Shown here piece after piece: positions 1-8,616 of a DNA stretch of 64,000 nucleotides. This stretch comes from an uncultured Paenibacillaceae bacterium (GTDB taxonomy: Bacteria > Bacillota > Bacilli > Paenibacillales > DA-C8). The DNA lies in NCBI GenBank assembly GCA_937957685.1, contig CALGAO010000031.1:1-64000 (forward strand), written 5' to 3'. The notes under the pieces are model-generated. The model was not told where the DNA came from. It saw nothing but the letters and a program-made list of their open reading frames with translations, and did no database searches. Made by a program: the position numbers and the translations under genes. Each line of letters starts with the position of its first letter. The stretch's first letter is position 1.

Positions 1-100
1 GAAGCCTTTTTCCATGCTTTTCCGCATTCGTTCACCAATTATTCCTTTTTTCTGCCCACAAACATTTTACACTCACGAAGCACAAAAACCGGCCAATGCA

Positions 101-832
101 TCAAACATGCTCTTCCAGCTCCCTCAGCCTCTTCAGCCATTCTTCCTTGCGGATCCACTCTTCCGTCGCCTCGACGAGCGTCTTGCCCTCCTCCCGCAGA
201 TCGTCCATGTACAGATCCGCCTTCACGGTTCCATTCGCCAGCACGATCGCCCGGTCGATGACATGCTCGATCTCGTCGATATGATGGGTGGAGAGGATGA
301 TCACGCCGTCATCCCTCATCCCGGATACCATGGCCTTGAGAAACTCGCGGCGCGAGAACGGATCCTTGCCGAGGAACGGCTCATCCATCACGAGATGCTT
401 CGTCCGCTTGGCGAAGCCGGCGCAGATCTCCAGCTTCGACCTCTGGCCGCGGGAGAATGTCCGGATCTTCTCATTGGGGAGCAACTCGAAGGCATCCAGC
501 ATCCTCCTGTACTCGTCCATATCGAACCGCGAATAGTAGTCCGCGAGGAACTGGCCATACTCGAGTGGCGTCATGTCGCGGCGGAAGCTCCCCTCCTCCG
601 TGATGTACGCGATGTCCTCGTAGCTCTCCGTGACCGGCCGGCCGTCGATCAGCACCTCGCCCTGCCTGAGCTCTCCCAGCCCTGCGATCGCCTTCAGAAG
701 GCTCGTCTTGCCGCTCCCGTTGGCGCCGATCACACCCACGATCTCACCGTCATGAAACGCCAGACGGTCGATGTACAGGCGGAACGGCGAGGTGCGGTAT
801 GTCTTCCACAGCCTGCTGATCTCGATCATCAT
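101..832 (-). CDS. ABC transporter ATP-binding protein, YtrB-like
   Basis: Cytoplasmic ATPase subunit of a small ABC system, 243 residues. Walker A is GANGSGKT at residues 36-43 and Walker B is LVMDEP near 147-152, with a switch histidine in the STHH stretch near 179. The signature motif is FSRGQ rather than LSGGQ, as in several YtrB/YxlF-type ATPases. The start is the first of two adjacent ATGs, behind an AGGGAGAGGTG ribosome site. It is the last gene of a minus-strand set: GntR regulator, membrane protein, anchored protein, ATPase; the gap to the gene before it is 41 bp. In the Bacillus ytr operon a YtrA repressor controls such transporters in response to cell-envelope antibiotics; that role is inferred here from layout only. 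The substrate is unknown. Confidence 0.88.
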   Translation of the reverse strand: MMIEISRLWKTYRTSPFRLYIDRLAFHDGEIVGVIGANGSGKTSLLKAIAGLGELRQGEVLIDGRPVTESYEDIAYITEEGSFRRDMTPLEYGQFLADYYSRFDMDEYRRMLDAFELLPNEKIRTFSRGQRSKLEICAGFAKRTKHLVMDEPFLGKDPFSRREFLKAMVSGMRDDGVIILSTHHIDEIEHVIDRAIVLANGTVKADLYMDDLREEGKTLVEATEEWIRKEEWLKRLRELEEHV

Positions 833-873
833 TCATCACCTCTCCCTGACATGCTCGACTCTTCATGCGGCTC

Positions 874-2124
874 TCAGCCATCTCGTCCGACCGTGCCGAT
901 CCCCAGCCGCTCGTATTCGCGATGGGCGATCGGGCTGTATCCGGCGTTCAGCGGACGATTCCTCGTGTAGATGAAGTCATCGTTCTGATCGGTGATCAGC
1001 TCGCCGCGATAGGTGAGCTCGCCATCTTCGAACACATAGATCATGAACCGGGTCGAACCCACGTAGTAATTCGCATAGGGAGCGTCATGTTCCATCGCCG
1101 CACGGACGGTCATCGCCGCCACCAGCTTGTCGCCCGTGTGACCCAGGGCCATCCTGCTGATCCAGGTCTCCCAGGACCCATCCGCAAACACCGGTTGCAC
1201 TTCCTCGATCAGGCTGATGCCGTCGTCCGTCAGGCTGAAGCTCAGGAACGTAAACGCCGACTGCCCTGCTTCCAGCTCTTCGCCTCTCGGGAACGCGAGG
1301 CTGATCGTCTGGCCATCGGGATCGGCCGAGGCGATATAGGAGGGCGAATGCCGGCCTGCCTGGAAATCGCGCGCTGCGGTCTCGCCGAGCAGTTCCCCTG
1401 TCCGGCTGTCATAGCACCGGACGATCAGTCTATCCCGATCCTCCGTCATGATCAGCACGAGCTTGTCGCCCGCCGCCTCCAGCCCGAGCACCTCCAGCCC
1501 GCGCGAACGTTCGCCGTCATTGCCGCGCATATCCAGCTCGACGAGCTTCTCGGCCGCCTTCATCTCGTCGTCGAACCTGAGCCTGTAGATCGCATGGATC
1601 CCCGAATAATAGATTGACGTGGGCGTCACATAGTACATCCGTCCCTCGGCGCTCGCCAGCCCGTATTCGACCTGATTGCCGTAGCGGCCGTTTCCTCTCG
1701 CATCCAGGGCGCCATAAGATCCGCTGATGATGACCTGCTCCCTCTGATTCGGTCTGTCCAGCGGCTGCTTCTCGATCATCGTCTGATCCTCAAAATTCCA
1801 CACCCGCCAGAGTGCATCACCGATGATCCGGCCAGGTATATATCGGGGCTCATCCCGATAGGCCTCGAACAGCTCCGTCTCATGCGCGACTCCGTCCGCT
1901 GTGACGCGAAAGCTCGTGCGGTGATAGGCGTCCAGGAGCTCGCCCCGGATCACGATGCCTTCCAGCGCGCGGCGATCTCCTTCCAGATCCATCAGTTCCC
2001 ATCCCGCATCATCCGCAGCCGCGTGCAGGTTAGACGCGGTGAACACCAACACCCCTGCCGTGACCAGAAGCATCGGCACCAGTCCGTGCCGCCTGAGCCA
2101 CCGGATCCATCCGGTTCGCTTCAT
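874..2124 (-). CDS. Membrane-anchored or secreted propeller-like protein of a ytr-type operon
   Basis: Not a family I recognise. The 416-residue product begins with a basic stretch and one hydrophobic segment (about residues 16-34) ending in a possible signal-peptidase site after NLHA, so it is exported or anchored outside. The rest is polar and beta-rich, with recurring WxW/YY and aspartate-glycine stretches that suggest a beta-propeller. The reading frame is open for 28 codons further upstream, but the ATG at 2124 is preceded by GAGGAGG at a good distance and starts the signal segment. It lies between a membrane protein and an ABC ATPase, both on the minus strand, so it is probably an extracytoplasmic partner of that transporter. 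Function unknown. Confidence 0.7.
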   Translation of the reverse strand: MKRTGWIRWLRRHGLVPMLLVTAGVLVFTASNLHAAADDAGWELMDLEGDRRALEGIVIRGELLDAYHRTSFRVTADGVAHETELFEAYRDEPRYIPGRIIGDALWRVWNFEDQTMIEKQPLDRPNQREQVIISGSYGALDARGNGRYGNQVEYGLASAEGRMYYVTPTSIYYSGIHAIYRLRFDDEMKAAEKLVELDMRGNDGERSRGLEVLGLEAAGDKLVLIMTEDRDRLIVRCYDSRTGELLGETAARDFQAGRHSPSYIASADPDGQTISLAFPRGEELEAGQSAFTFLSFSLTDDGISLIEEVQPVFADGSWETWISRMALGHTGDKLVAAMTVRAAMEHDAPYANYYVGSTRFMIYVFEDGELTYRGELITDQNDDFIYTRNRPLNAGYSPIAHREYERLGIGTVGRDG

Positions 2125-2161
2125 TCTGTTTCCTCCTCCCCTTGCTTGCCTCACTGCCGCA

Positions 2162-2953
2162 TCAGGCGATCGCCCCGCGGCGTATGAGATACACGCTGTG
2201 CCAGACAAAATAGACGATCAGAAGCAGCAGTGCCGTGCTCTCCGCGATCATCCGCTCCATCACATGGGACGCCGCATCCTGCTGCAGCACGATCAGGCAC
2301 AGATCGACCCACACCCATGCTGCCGCCAGATTGAACACGTGGCCGATCCGGCGCTTCGCCCGCTCGCACAGGATCGCATGATAGAGGCCTGTGACAAGCG
2401 CGAGCAGCATGCTCGTCGAGCATAACGTCCCCAGCCATCCGAGGGGCATGATCAGCCGGAGGAAGGTGGAGCGGATGAAGGCGAGGAACATCCCGTTGTT
2501 CATCAGGTACCGCCCCTCCTCATAGCCGGATATATGATCGGCATAGATCGCATAGCTGACCTGCACCGCGATCACCTGAACCGCCGTAACGGCGAGCAAG
2601 CCCAGGATGCAGGCGATGATCCTGCTCACATAGACCCATTCCCTTCGGGTCGGCAGCGTCATATACGTATAGATCGCCTTGTTCCCCCAATAATCGGCAT
2701 AGATCGTATAGATGAAAAAGCCGATCACGGACGCCACGGCCAGCGCGTACACCCAGACGCAACCGGCGACCATGTACAGATCCTCGAAGCGCCGGTGCAC
2801 CGAATAGGCGTAGTAGCCCTTCACCTCGGTGCGCGTCAGCAGCAGTGACAGGATGAACATGCCGCCGCAGACGAGCGGCAGGAAACCGAGCCACCTCGCC
2901 AGCTGGTCATTCGTCAATCGATACAGATGCAGAAGCGACCTCCTCATCATCAT
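2162..2953 (-). CDS. Polytopic membrane protein, probable ABC permease of the ytr-type operon
   Basis: About 263 residues with some six hydrophobic segments (for example residues near 20-42, 65-88, 110-135, 175-200, 215-235 and 240-255). No conserved permease motif is obvious. The position between a GntR regulator and an ABC ATPase makes it the likely transmembrane subunit of this system. Three consecutive ATGs follow an AGGAGGGG site; any of them (2953, 2950, 2947) could be used, and the second or third has better spacing. A perfect 7-6-7 inverted repeat lies 14 bp upstream of the first ATG. The substrate cannot be told from sequence. Confidence 0.75.
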   Translation of the reverse strand: MMMRRSLLHLYRLTNDQLARWLGFLPLVCGGMFILSLLLTRTEVKGYYAYSVHRRFEDLYMVAGCVWVYALAVASVIGFFIYTIYADYWGNKAIYTYMTLPTRREWVYVSRIIACILGLLAVTAVQVIAVQVSYAIYADHISGYEEGRYLMNNGMFLAFIRSTFLRLIMPLGWLGTLCSTSMLLALVTGLYHAILCERAKRRIGHVFNLAAAWVWVDLCLIVLQQDAASHVMERMIAESTALLLLIVYFVWHSVYLIRRGAIA

Positions 2954-2966
2954 CCCCTCCTGAAAC

Positions 2967-2986
2967 TGTACTATATCACTAGTACA
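2967..2986. promoter_or_regulatory. Inverted-repeat operator between the GntR gene and the membrane-protein gene
   Basis: Perfect inverted repeat TGTACTA, 6-bp spacer, TAGTACA. It has the same half-site length and spacer as the repeat at 3432-3451 over the promoter of the GntR gene (TGTATTA, 6 bp, TAATACA). The shared consensus is TGTAYTA-N6-TARTACA. It sits in the 66-bp gap just upstream of the second gene of the operon, so it may be a second operator acting on an internal start or on elongation. Binding by the local GntR protein is inferred. Confidence 0.65.
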
Positions 2987-3019
2987 ATGTAGGCATAGCA
3001 AAACCTGTCCTCCGTCCCT

Positions 3020-3391
3020 TCACTCCCACAGCTCGCTGATCAGATCGATCACCTGCTTGAATGACAGGCCCAGCTCACGTGCGGATGCGACAAATTCGCT
3101 GACCAGCTCCTGCGTCATCTCCGTCCGGATGCGGTCCAGCATCGCCTCATCGACCTCGATGACGCTGCCCAGCGTGCTGCTCGTGCGCACGTAACCTTCG
3201 TCCTCCATCAGCCTGAACGCCTTCTGCACCGTGTTGGGATTCACCTGCAGTTGCGCTGCGACCTCGCGGCGCGAAGGCAGCCTGTCGCCGCTTGTCGCAT
3301 TCCCCCGCAGGATCTGCAGCTTGACGTGGGTGGCGATCTGCACGTACACCGGCTGCCGGGTCGTCAGCTTGAGCCCATAGAAATTCAGCAC
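3020..3391 (-). CDS. GntR-family (YtrA-type) transcriptional repressor
   Basis: A 123-residue one-domain regulator: an N-terminal winged helix-turn-helix (RLPSRREVAAQL followed by the recognition helix NPNTVQKAFRLME) and a short helical C-terminus that probably dimerises. The length and lack of a large ligand domain place it in the YtrA subfamily, whose members usually control adjacent ABC transporters. I place the start at the GTG at 3391, behind AGGTGAGG. The longer open frame runs back through the promoter and operator and is therefore unlikely to be translated. It heads the minus-strand operon and is probably autoregulated through the inverted repeat that overlaps its own -10 region. Confidence 0.85.
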   Translation of the reverse strand: MLNFYGLKLTTRQPVYVQIATHVKLQILRGNATSGDRLPSRREVAAQLQVNPNTVQKAFRLMEDEGYVRTSSTLGSVIEVDEAMLDRIRTEMTQELVSEFVASARELGLSFKQVIDLISELWE

Positions 3392-3431
3392 ACGAGCCTC
3401 ACCTGCCTCTTCATGTATGCCAACGATTAAT

Positions 3432-3463
3432 TGTATTATGCGACTAATACATTCAAATGTCAA
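3432..3463 (-). promoter_or_regulatory. Sigma-A promoter with overlapping operator for the GntR operon
   Basis: On the minus strand TTGACA (3463-3458), a 17-bp spacer and CATAAT (3440-3435) form a good sigma-A promoter reading toward the GntR gene. The inverted repeat TGTATTA-N6-TAATACA (3432-3451) covers the spacer end and the -10 hexamer, a typical place for a repressor to exclude polymerase. It matches the repeat at 2967-2986 in architecture. Confidence 0.7.
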
Positions 3464-3470
3464 TAAGATG

Positions 3471-3492
3471 GCACCGGCCGATCAGCCGGTGC
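3471..3492 (-). terminator. Possible terminator of the germination operon
   Basis: Perfect 8-bp stem GCACCGGC / GCCGGTGC with a 6-base loop, placed 47 bp beyond the last small gene of the ger operon and just before the promoter of the next minus-strand operon. On the minus strand it is followed by CATCTTATT, a poor T-tract, so termination strength is uncertain. Confidence 0.45.
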
Positions 3493-3538
3493 GGCGCGAT
3501 GCGGCGGATGAACGCATGCGGCGAAGCGTTCGGGCCGC

Positions 3539-3697
3539 CTATTTGGCCAACATGATGTAAAACGTCAGCGGCATGAAGCTGAGGGCGAGGACGAACGTTG
3601 CTGCCGCGCCCGGCTTGCAATCATTCTTCCATAGCTTGCGGGCATACCGGAACGTATAATAGGTCAGGTAAGCATTGATGAAAAACATCGTCCACAT
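3539..3697 (-). CDS. Small membrane protein (52 aa) at the end of the germination operon
   Basis: A 52-codon frame from ATG at 3697 to TAG at 3539, preceded by GGGAGGA at 8 bp. It lies 17 bp after the GerC stop on the same strand. The product starts MWTMFFINAYLTYYTF, has a basic middle (RYARKLWKND) and a second hydrophobic segment (about residues 31-50) ending in LAK: two short membrane spans around a positive loop. Spacing and ribosome site favour translation in the ger operon. I do not recognise a family; small extra membrane proteins (for example GerD-like or D-subunit types) are known to accompany some germinant receptors, so a modulatory role is a guess. Confidence 0.6.
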   Translation of the reverse strand: MWTMFFINAYLTYYTFRYARKLWKNDCKPGAAATFVLALSFMPLTFYIMLAK

Positions 3698-3714
3698 GAC
3701 GGCAGTCCTCCCAT

Positions 3715-4953
3715 TCACTCTGCGTGCTTGTCGTTGACCGTCACCGGTTCAAACTGCTTGCCGAAGTTTTCGATTTCCACCTCGTAGACAACCTTCACTT
3801 CCGCACGCGGATATTTGCCGATGAAGTCATACCGGATGTAATCGTTCCACGTCCAGAACTTCTTCCTCACCTGGTTGTGCCAGTTGAACGGCTCGCTCCT
3901 GAATTCCTCCTGTGTGCGGCGGATGAAGTCCATCGTCTCCCTGGTCATCACGTCCTCTATCGTTTGTTCCAGCAACTCCTGATGGTCCAGATTCGTCACA
4001 TAGTTCTCCATCCCTTCTGTCGACAGCAGCTGTCCGTACAGCTTCACCTTCGCCTCGATCCGCGGCACCTCTTCCGACACGTCGATTTTCAACTTTGCAG
4101 ATTCCGTCTTCAGGAGCCGCACCGTCACCCGCTCCGTCTCCTTCAGCGGATCGGGGAAGGAGCTGATGACTGAATGAACCTTCTCCTCATGCCTGAGCAG
4201 CATGGCGTAACGCGTTTCCTGGCCATTCATGGTGCCGATCATCCTGCCCTCCTTGAGCACCGCCGAACCCATCATCTGCACCGGGTCCGTTTCCTCGGCG
4301 GGAACCTCTCCGGCACGGTACAGCGCCTCATTCTCGAAGATCTCATCCTCCAGCCGCTCGGTGGTCGCATAGATGACAAGATACAGCTCGCCGGCCAGGT
4401 TCTTCAGGTACCCGTTCAGGTTGGAATCCGGCACGACTGCCCGGATCGCCCATTGGTCCAGCATGTACTCATAATATTTGTGCGGCCTGGTCTCCATTCG
4501 CGGCTTGTTCTTCTTGATGAACGTCGCCGCCTCCTCCCTGCAGATGATCATGCTCATCTCGCGCCGAATCTCGGGAATGCGCACCAGGCTGGACACCGTC
4601 TTGTGAAACACCGGCGATCTGGCCATGGACTCGGAGATGATCAGCGTCTGCAGATGCGAGAAATCCAGCTGCCTGGGAATAATCGTATTGGCCAGCTCCC
4701 GCGCCGTGACCACATCGGTGGACTTGATCGATACGATATCCGTGGGCGGTTCCTTCTCCGCCTGGCCCCTGTCTGTCGAACCGACCTGCGGATTGGCGAT
4801 CTGGAACGTCACATTGATGAAATTGCCCTCTTCATAGTCGAGCCCGAGCACGACGACGTGAGCGAGTCGCTCCACCTCCACGCGGTCCGCGCAACCCGCC
4901 AGCGCGAGCGACATCATCCCCATCGCTACAGTCAGCCATAAGCGCCTGATCAC
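3715..4953 (-). CDS. Spore germination lipoprotein, Ger(x)C family (GerAC-like C subunit)
   Basis: C subunit of a germinant receptor, 412 residues, close to the usual 370-420 of the family. The start is a GTG whose last bases overlap the GerB stop (GTGA), with GGAGGG upstream. The N-terminus is a lipoprotein signal ending LALAGC, so the mature protein is lipid-anchored on the outer face of the spore inner membrane. Family traits include the early RVEVERLAHVVVLGLDYE stretch and the C-terminal domain with WHNQVRKKFWTWND and a charged end. It is third in the operon A-B-C, translationally coupled to B. The frame is open for a further 160 codons upstream, but that part is antisense-like overlap with gerB. 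Confidence 0.93.
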   Translation of the reverse strand: MIRRLWLTVAMGMMSLALAGCADRVEVERLAHVVVLGLDYEEGNFINVTFQIANPQVGSTDRGQAEKEPPTDIVSIKSTDVVTARELANTIIPRQLDFSHLQTLIISESMARSPVFHKTVSSLVRIPEIRREMSMIICREEAATFIKKNKPRMETRPHKYYEYMLDQWAIRAVVPDSNLNGYLKNLAGELYLVIYATTERLEDEIFENEALYRAGEVPAEETDPVQMMGSAVLKEGRMIGTMNGQETRYAMLLRHEEKVHSVISSFPDPLKETERVTVRLLKTESAKLKIDVSEEVPRIEAKVKLYGQLLSTEGMENYVTNLDHQELLEQTIEDVMTRETMDFIRRTQEEFRSEPFNWHNQVRKKFWTWNDYIRYDFIGKYPRAEVKVVYEVEIENFGKQFEPVTVNDKHAE

Positions 4954-6032
4954 GACGAACGATCCCTCCAGAGCTTCAGTCCCCACAAGACGAATGGCAG
5001 CGCGAGATAAACGATCGACGCCGAGCTGATCACCATATCGCGTATTTCGTTGATCTGCACGACATTCTTGGGAAATCCGGACAACAGCAAACAGAGCCCG
5101 GTCAGCGGCAGGATCAGCGGCTCGAATTCGTGAATCCGGAAGGTCCTGGCGAACAGATAGGCCGTCAGATAGAGATAGATCGCGAAATGCATCACGGCGG
5201 TTATAATCCACAGACCCAGGAAGATCGCCTCGATGTGGGCGACCTGTCTGCCGAATGACGCCGCCCGCGTCAGCTGTTGGTAGGGAAAGGAGATGTGCTC
5301 GACGGCCGGATAATCGAACACCATGACGTAATAGGCGTTTAGCAGGACGATCACGAAAATGGACAAGCCGTAGCCGAGGAGCGTGCCTTGACGGAACGAC
5401 CGATAGGTCGTCGCATAAGGAAGCATGAAGCACATGAGCACCAGCTCGGCATAGAGGGATGCGTGTCGCGGCGTTTCCTTGAGCAGGTCACCCAGTCCCG
5501 GACCCAGGAGGGGATACAGGTGCGACAGATTCATGTCCTGCCAGATCGACACCGAGAGCACCAACGAGATAAACACGACGAGTGACAGCAGCAGCCACGA
5601 CGTCCTGCCGATCGTCTCAAAGCCGCGTTTGGCGACCAGCCAGCTGAACAGCAGAAAAAACAGGCACATGAAATAGAGGGAGGTCTGCGGGAAAAACAGC
5701 GTGTTCACGATGTCGATGTAGCTTCTCGTATTCAGTGCGGCGCTGATGAACAGCCAGACGAACATCCAGGCTACGATCAGTGTGGCGACCCATCTCCCGG
5801 TCAGATGAACCAACAGATCATACAGCCCCATGCGATATCGGCCCATCAATCTCAGCAGGACCAGGAACGGAATCAGCATGACCACTCCGATCATCAGGCT
5901 GAACAACCACGCTGCGTTCTGCGCATGATAGATCATCATATTGGGGGTCGTGTCGGTGGCTTTGATGCCGACCACCATGACGATCATGCTCAGTATTTCC
6001 CTTGCGCCTATCTTTCCGTCCGTAATCTGCAT
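4950..6032 (-). CDS. Spore germination permease-like protein, GerB family (B subunit)
   Basis: Integral membrane B subunit of the germinant receptor, 360 residues with about ten membrane segments. It belongs to the GerAB branch of the amino acid/polyamine permease superfamily and is thought to hold the germinant pocket. Its N-terminus (KIGAREILSMIVM... GIKATDTTPNM) is typical. It starts 6 bp after the gerA stop and its stop overlaps the gerC start, so the three are co-translated. The ribosome site GAAGGGAAC overlaps the gerA stop. The nature of the germinant cannot be read from sequence. Confidence 0.93.
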   Translation of the reverse strand: MQITDGKIGAREILSMIVMVVGIKATDTTPNMMIYHAQNAAWLFSLMIGVVMLIPFLVLLRLMGRYRMGLYDLLVHLTGRWVATLIVAWMFVWLFISAALNTRSYIDIVNTLFFPQTSLYFMCLFFLLFSWLVAKRGFETIGRTSWLLLSLVVFISLVLSVSIWQDMNLSHLYPLLGPGLGDLLKETPRHASLYAELVLMCFMLPYATTYRSFRQGTLLGYGLSIFVIVLLNAYYVMVFDYPAVEHISFPYQQLTRAASFGRQVAHIEAIFLGLWIITAVMHFAIYLYLTAYLFARTFRIHEFEPLILPLTGLCLLLSGFPKNVVQINEIRDMVISSASIVYLALPFVLWGLKLWRDRSS

Positions 6033-6038
6033 GGTACT

Positions 6039-7613
6039 CTAGTTCCCTTCTGGTTTATGCTGTTTGAACTTCTCCTTCGGACTCAGATTGGACGGCCTGA
6101 GCCATTGCTGGCGGAAGGCCGAGCGGGTGAACATGTCCCTCGAGGCAGGAAGTCTCGGCGCCAGCGGCGACATGAAGGGCACGCCGAAGGATTTGTACGA
6201 CACCAGATAGGCGATGACGAAGGACATGTAGAGCGCAAGTCCGAAGAAACCGAACATATAGCCGAACAGGATAAACATGAACCTCTGTACCCGGATCGCG
6301 AAGTTCAACGTGATATCCGGGATGATGTAGGAAGCGAGGCCCGTGATGGCGACGATGATGACGAGGATCGGGCTGACCAGATTCGCATCCACCGCCGCCT
6401 GACCCAGGACAAGCGCGCCGACGATGCCGATCGTCGTGCCGATCGGCGCGGGGACGCGAACCCCCGATTCCCGGATCATCTCAAACGTCAGCTCCATGAA
6501 GATGATCTCGACCACGATCGGGAATGGCACCCGCTCCCGTGCAGCCGATATGGCCAGCATCAGGTCGGTCGGCAGCATCTCGACATGGAAGGTGGTGATC
6601 GCCACGTAGACGCCCGGTATGAGCATGGTGACGAGCATGGCGAACAGCCGGATGAGGCGCATGAAATTCGCGACAACCCAGCGCTGGTATTGGTCCTCGG
6701 CCGCGTGGAACAGCGCCCAGAAGGTGATCGGGGCGATGAGCGCAACCGGCGAATTGTCCATCAGCACCACCACATGCCCTTCCTGCAGGAAGGCGGCTGC
6801 CCTGTCCGGCCGCTCCGTCAGGAGGATGGATGGCAGGAGCGAATAGGGCCGCTCTTCGATCGACTGCTCCAACAGGAACAGATTCGTCACCGCATCGCTC
6901 TCCACTTGTTCGATCCGCTTCTTCACCCTTTGTATGGTCTGATCGTCGGCGATATTGCGCATGTACAGCATGAGCGCCGTGTTCTGCTTGCGCTTGCCGA
7001 AGGTGATCTTCTCGCAACGCAGGTTGTGATCCTTGATATGCTTTCGGATGAGCGAGCGATTGACGTCCGTCGATTCGATGAACGCTTCCTTCGGGCCGCG
7101 CAGCACCTGTTCGACCTGGGGCATCTCCACGGTGCGGTATTCAAAGCCGGGCGTTTCGATGATGATCGCCCTGGAGCTCTGCGGGATGATGAGCACGGTG
7201 TTGCCGTGCAGCAGCGCATCATTCAGCTCCTGGTAAGTCTCGGATTCCTTCACGGCCAGGGAAGGCAACAGCTGCTGCTTGATGATATTGATTCGTTCGG
7301 CAGGCTGGTGCGCATCGAGCTGCTGATCGTTCTCGAGGCATGGCCGGATGATGGTGCGCTCAACCGCCTGCCCGTCAGCAGCTCCTTCCACATAGAGCAC
7401 CGCCGCGTCCACCTGCAGCGCGCGGATGTGGATATGCCGGATCTTCAGGCTGTCGTTATCGGGGTAATCGAAGAGGTTCGCCAAGGTCTGAATATTCATC
7501 AGCATGTCGTCGGTCAATTGACCGTCGATGAAGGCTCTCATCGGATCCGATTCCGATTGCGCCGACGAAAGTCCAGCGCGCGACCGGAGATAATTCCACG
7601 AACGGAATGCCAT
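6039..7613 (-). CDS. Spore germination protein, GerA family (A subunit)
   Basis: A subunit of the germinant receptor, 524 residues (family about 480-550). A soluble N-terminal half (to about residue 280) holds the paired nucleotide-binding-like subdomains, and the C-terminal half has five or so membrane segments, with the conserved PGVYVAITTFH, VPFPIVVEIIFMELTFE and AIGTTIGIVGALVLGQAAV-like stretches. The start ATG at 7613 follows GGAGGGCGAGC; an in-frame extension of 28 codons lacks a ribosome site. First gene of gerA-gerB-gerC-52-aa protein. A TAGTATT block at 7649-7655 reads AATACTA on the minus strand, similar to forespore -10 sites, but I see no convincing -35. Confidence 0.94.
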   Translation of the reverse strand: MAFRSWNYLRSRAGLSSAQSESDPMRAFIDGQLTDDMLMNIQTLANLFDYPDNDSLKIRHIHIRALQVDAAVLYVEGAADGQAVERTIIRPCLENDQQLDAHQPAERINIIKQQLLPSLAVKESETYQELNDALLHGNTVLIIPQSSRAIIIETPGFEYRTVEMPQVEQVLRGPKEAFIESTDVNRSLIRKHIKDHNLRCEKITFGKRKQNTALMLYMRNIADDQTIQRVKKRIEQVESDAVTNLFLLEQSIEERPYSLLPSILLTERPDRAAAFLQEGHVVVLMDNSPVALIAPITFWALFHAAEDQYQRWVVANFMRLIRLFAMLVTMLIPGVYVAITTFHVEMLPTDLMLAISAARERVPFPIVVEIIFMELTFEMIRESGVRVPAPIGTTIGIVGALVLGQAAVDANLVSPILVIIVAITGLASYIIPDITLNFAIRVQRFMFILFGYMFGFFGLALYMSFVIAYLVSYKSFGVPFMSPLAPRLPASRDMFTRSAFRQQWLRPSNLSPKEKFKQHKPEGN

Positions 7614-7689
7614 GCTCGCCCTCCTTTCCACCAGGAGAAACCCGGCTATAGTATTACGTTTTCCAAGAATGGCGCATTTTACCCAAATG

Positions 7690-7727
7690 AAAAACACCTT
7701 GCGCAGCCGTCAGATCATGCAAGGTGT
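7690..7727 (-). terminator. Rho-independent terminator of the FMN reductase gene
   Basis: On the minus strand a 9-bp stem ACACCTTGC / GCAAGGTGT with a 16-base loop is followed by TTTTTC. It lies 16 bp beyond the reductase stop and separates that gene from the germination operon. Confidence 0.75.
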
Positions 7728-7742
7728 GCCTTCATGCTTGGT

Positions 7743-8306
7743 TCACTTGCTGCGCAAGGTCTTCAGCACACCTGCCCAGGCGTTCAGCTGGTCAAGCATC
7801 GCATTCAACGCCTCCGCATGATGGGGAGCGGGCTTGAACGTGGTGAAGTTTTCAAAGTCGGTAAACAGCGACAAGCCGACCTGCGCCCGCACGTCCGCCA
7901 CCTGCAGCTCTCCCATGATGAGCCTGAGGTTCTCGACGGCGCGCGCGCCGAGGAAGCTGCCCCAGCTGACGAAGCCGGCCGCCTTGTTGTTCCACTCGTA
8001 GTAGATGAAATCGAGGGCATTCTTGAGCACCCCGGAGGTTGCGTGGTTGTATTCCGGCGTGCAGAACACGAAGCCATCCAGAGCCGCGATCTTCTGCGAC
8101 CAGCGCTTCGTGTGCTCATGCTTGTAGTCCTGCGACATCGACGGGGGGACCGGCTCGTCATAGTTGGGGAAGTGATAGTCGGCGAGATCGACGATCTCGT
8201 ATTCCGCGTCTCCACGCTTCTGCGCATGCTCATATACCCATCTGGCCACCTGTTCGGCCACCCGTCCAGGCCGCGTGCTGCCGATGATGATGCCGATCTT
8301 GTTCAT
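7743..8306 (-). CDS. NADPH-dependent FMN reductase family protein
   Basis: Flavodoxin-like oxidoreductase, about 187 residues. The phosphate-binding loop GSTRPGRV comes directly after the first strand (MNKIGIIIG), and the second family motif PEYNHATSGVLKNALDF sits near residue 96. Relatives reduce FMN, quinones or azo compounds with NAD(P)H. I chose the ATG at 8306 because it starts the first beta strand; a GTG four codons upstream is closer to an AAGGA element and also possible. It is a single gene with its own terminator. Confidence 0.87.
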   Translation of the reverse strand: MNKIGIIIGSTRPGRVAEQVARWVYEHAQKRGDAEYEIVDLADYHFPNYDEPVPPSMSQDYKHEHTKRWSQKIAALDGFVFCTPEYNHATSGVLKNALDFIYYEWNNKAAGFVSWGSFLGARAVENLRLIMGELQVADVRAQVGLSLFTDFENFTTFKPAPHHAEALNAMLDQLNAWAGVLKTLRSK

Positions 8307-8616
8307 GTGTCTGATCACCAGTCCTTCTTGAAATTGGGTTTCATCCAACTCCAAGTGTGCCCCGCGAGGCTGGCGACTATTCGGCCTGGCTCGGCAAGTC
8401 AGGCGTGACTATTGTCGAAATTGATTCGGGGTGTTCCGGAAGTCCGTATCAGGGGAGAACCGGATATTCGCCAAGAAAACGCTTGCATTGCGGCCGTATG
8501 GATTTTTATGATGAAGAAAGGTCGGATGACGTCACGTTTCGATTGGATTTCTATCATTCACCATTCAACAAAACAAAGGAGAAGTGGTCGTGAAGTCGTT
8601 CTTTTCTGTCGTATGA

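Noticed and set aside
5805..8408. Long plus-strand open frame (867 codons) across gerB and gerA
   Set aside because: It is antisense to two well-recognised genes, is rich in His, Arg, Asp and Gln from reverse-reading GC-rich codons, and has no ribosome site or family similarity.
8614..8616. Selenocysteine or other recoding at the TGA
   Set aside because: No SECIS-like hairpin is evident, the position is in the extreme N-terminus of a protease without selenium chemistry, and an ATG follows immediately.
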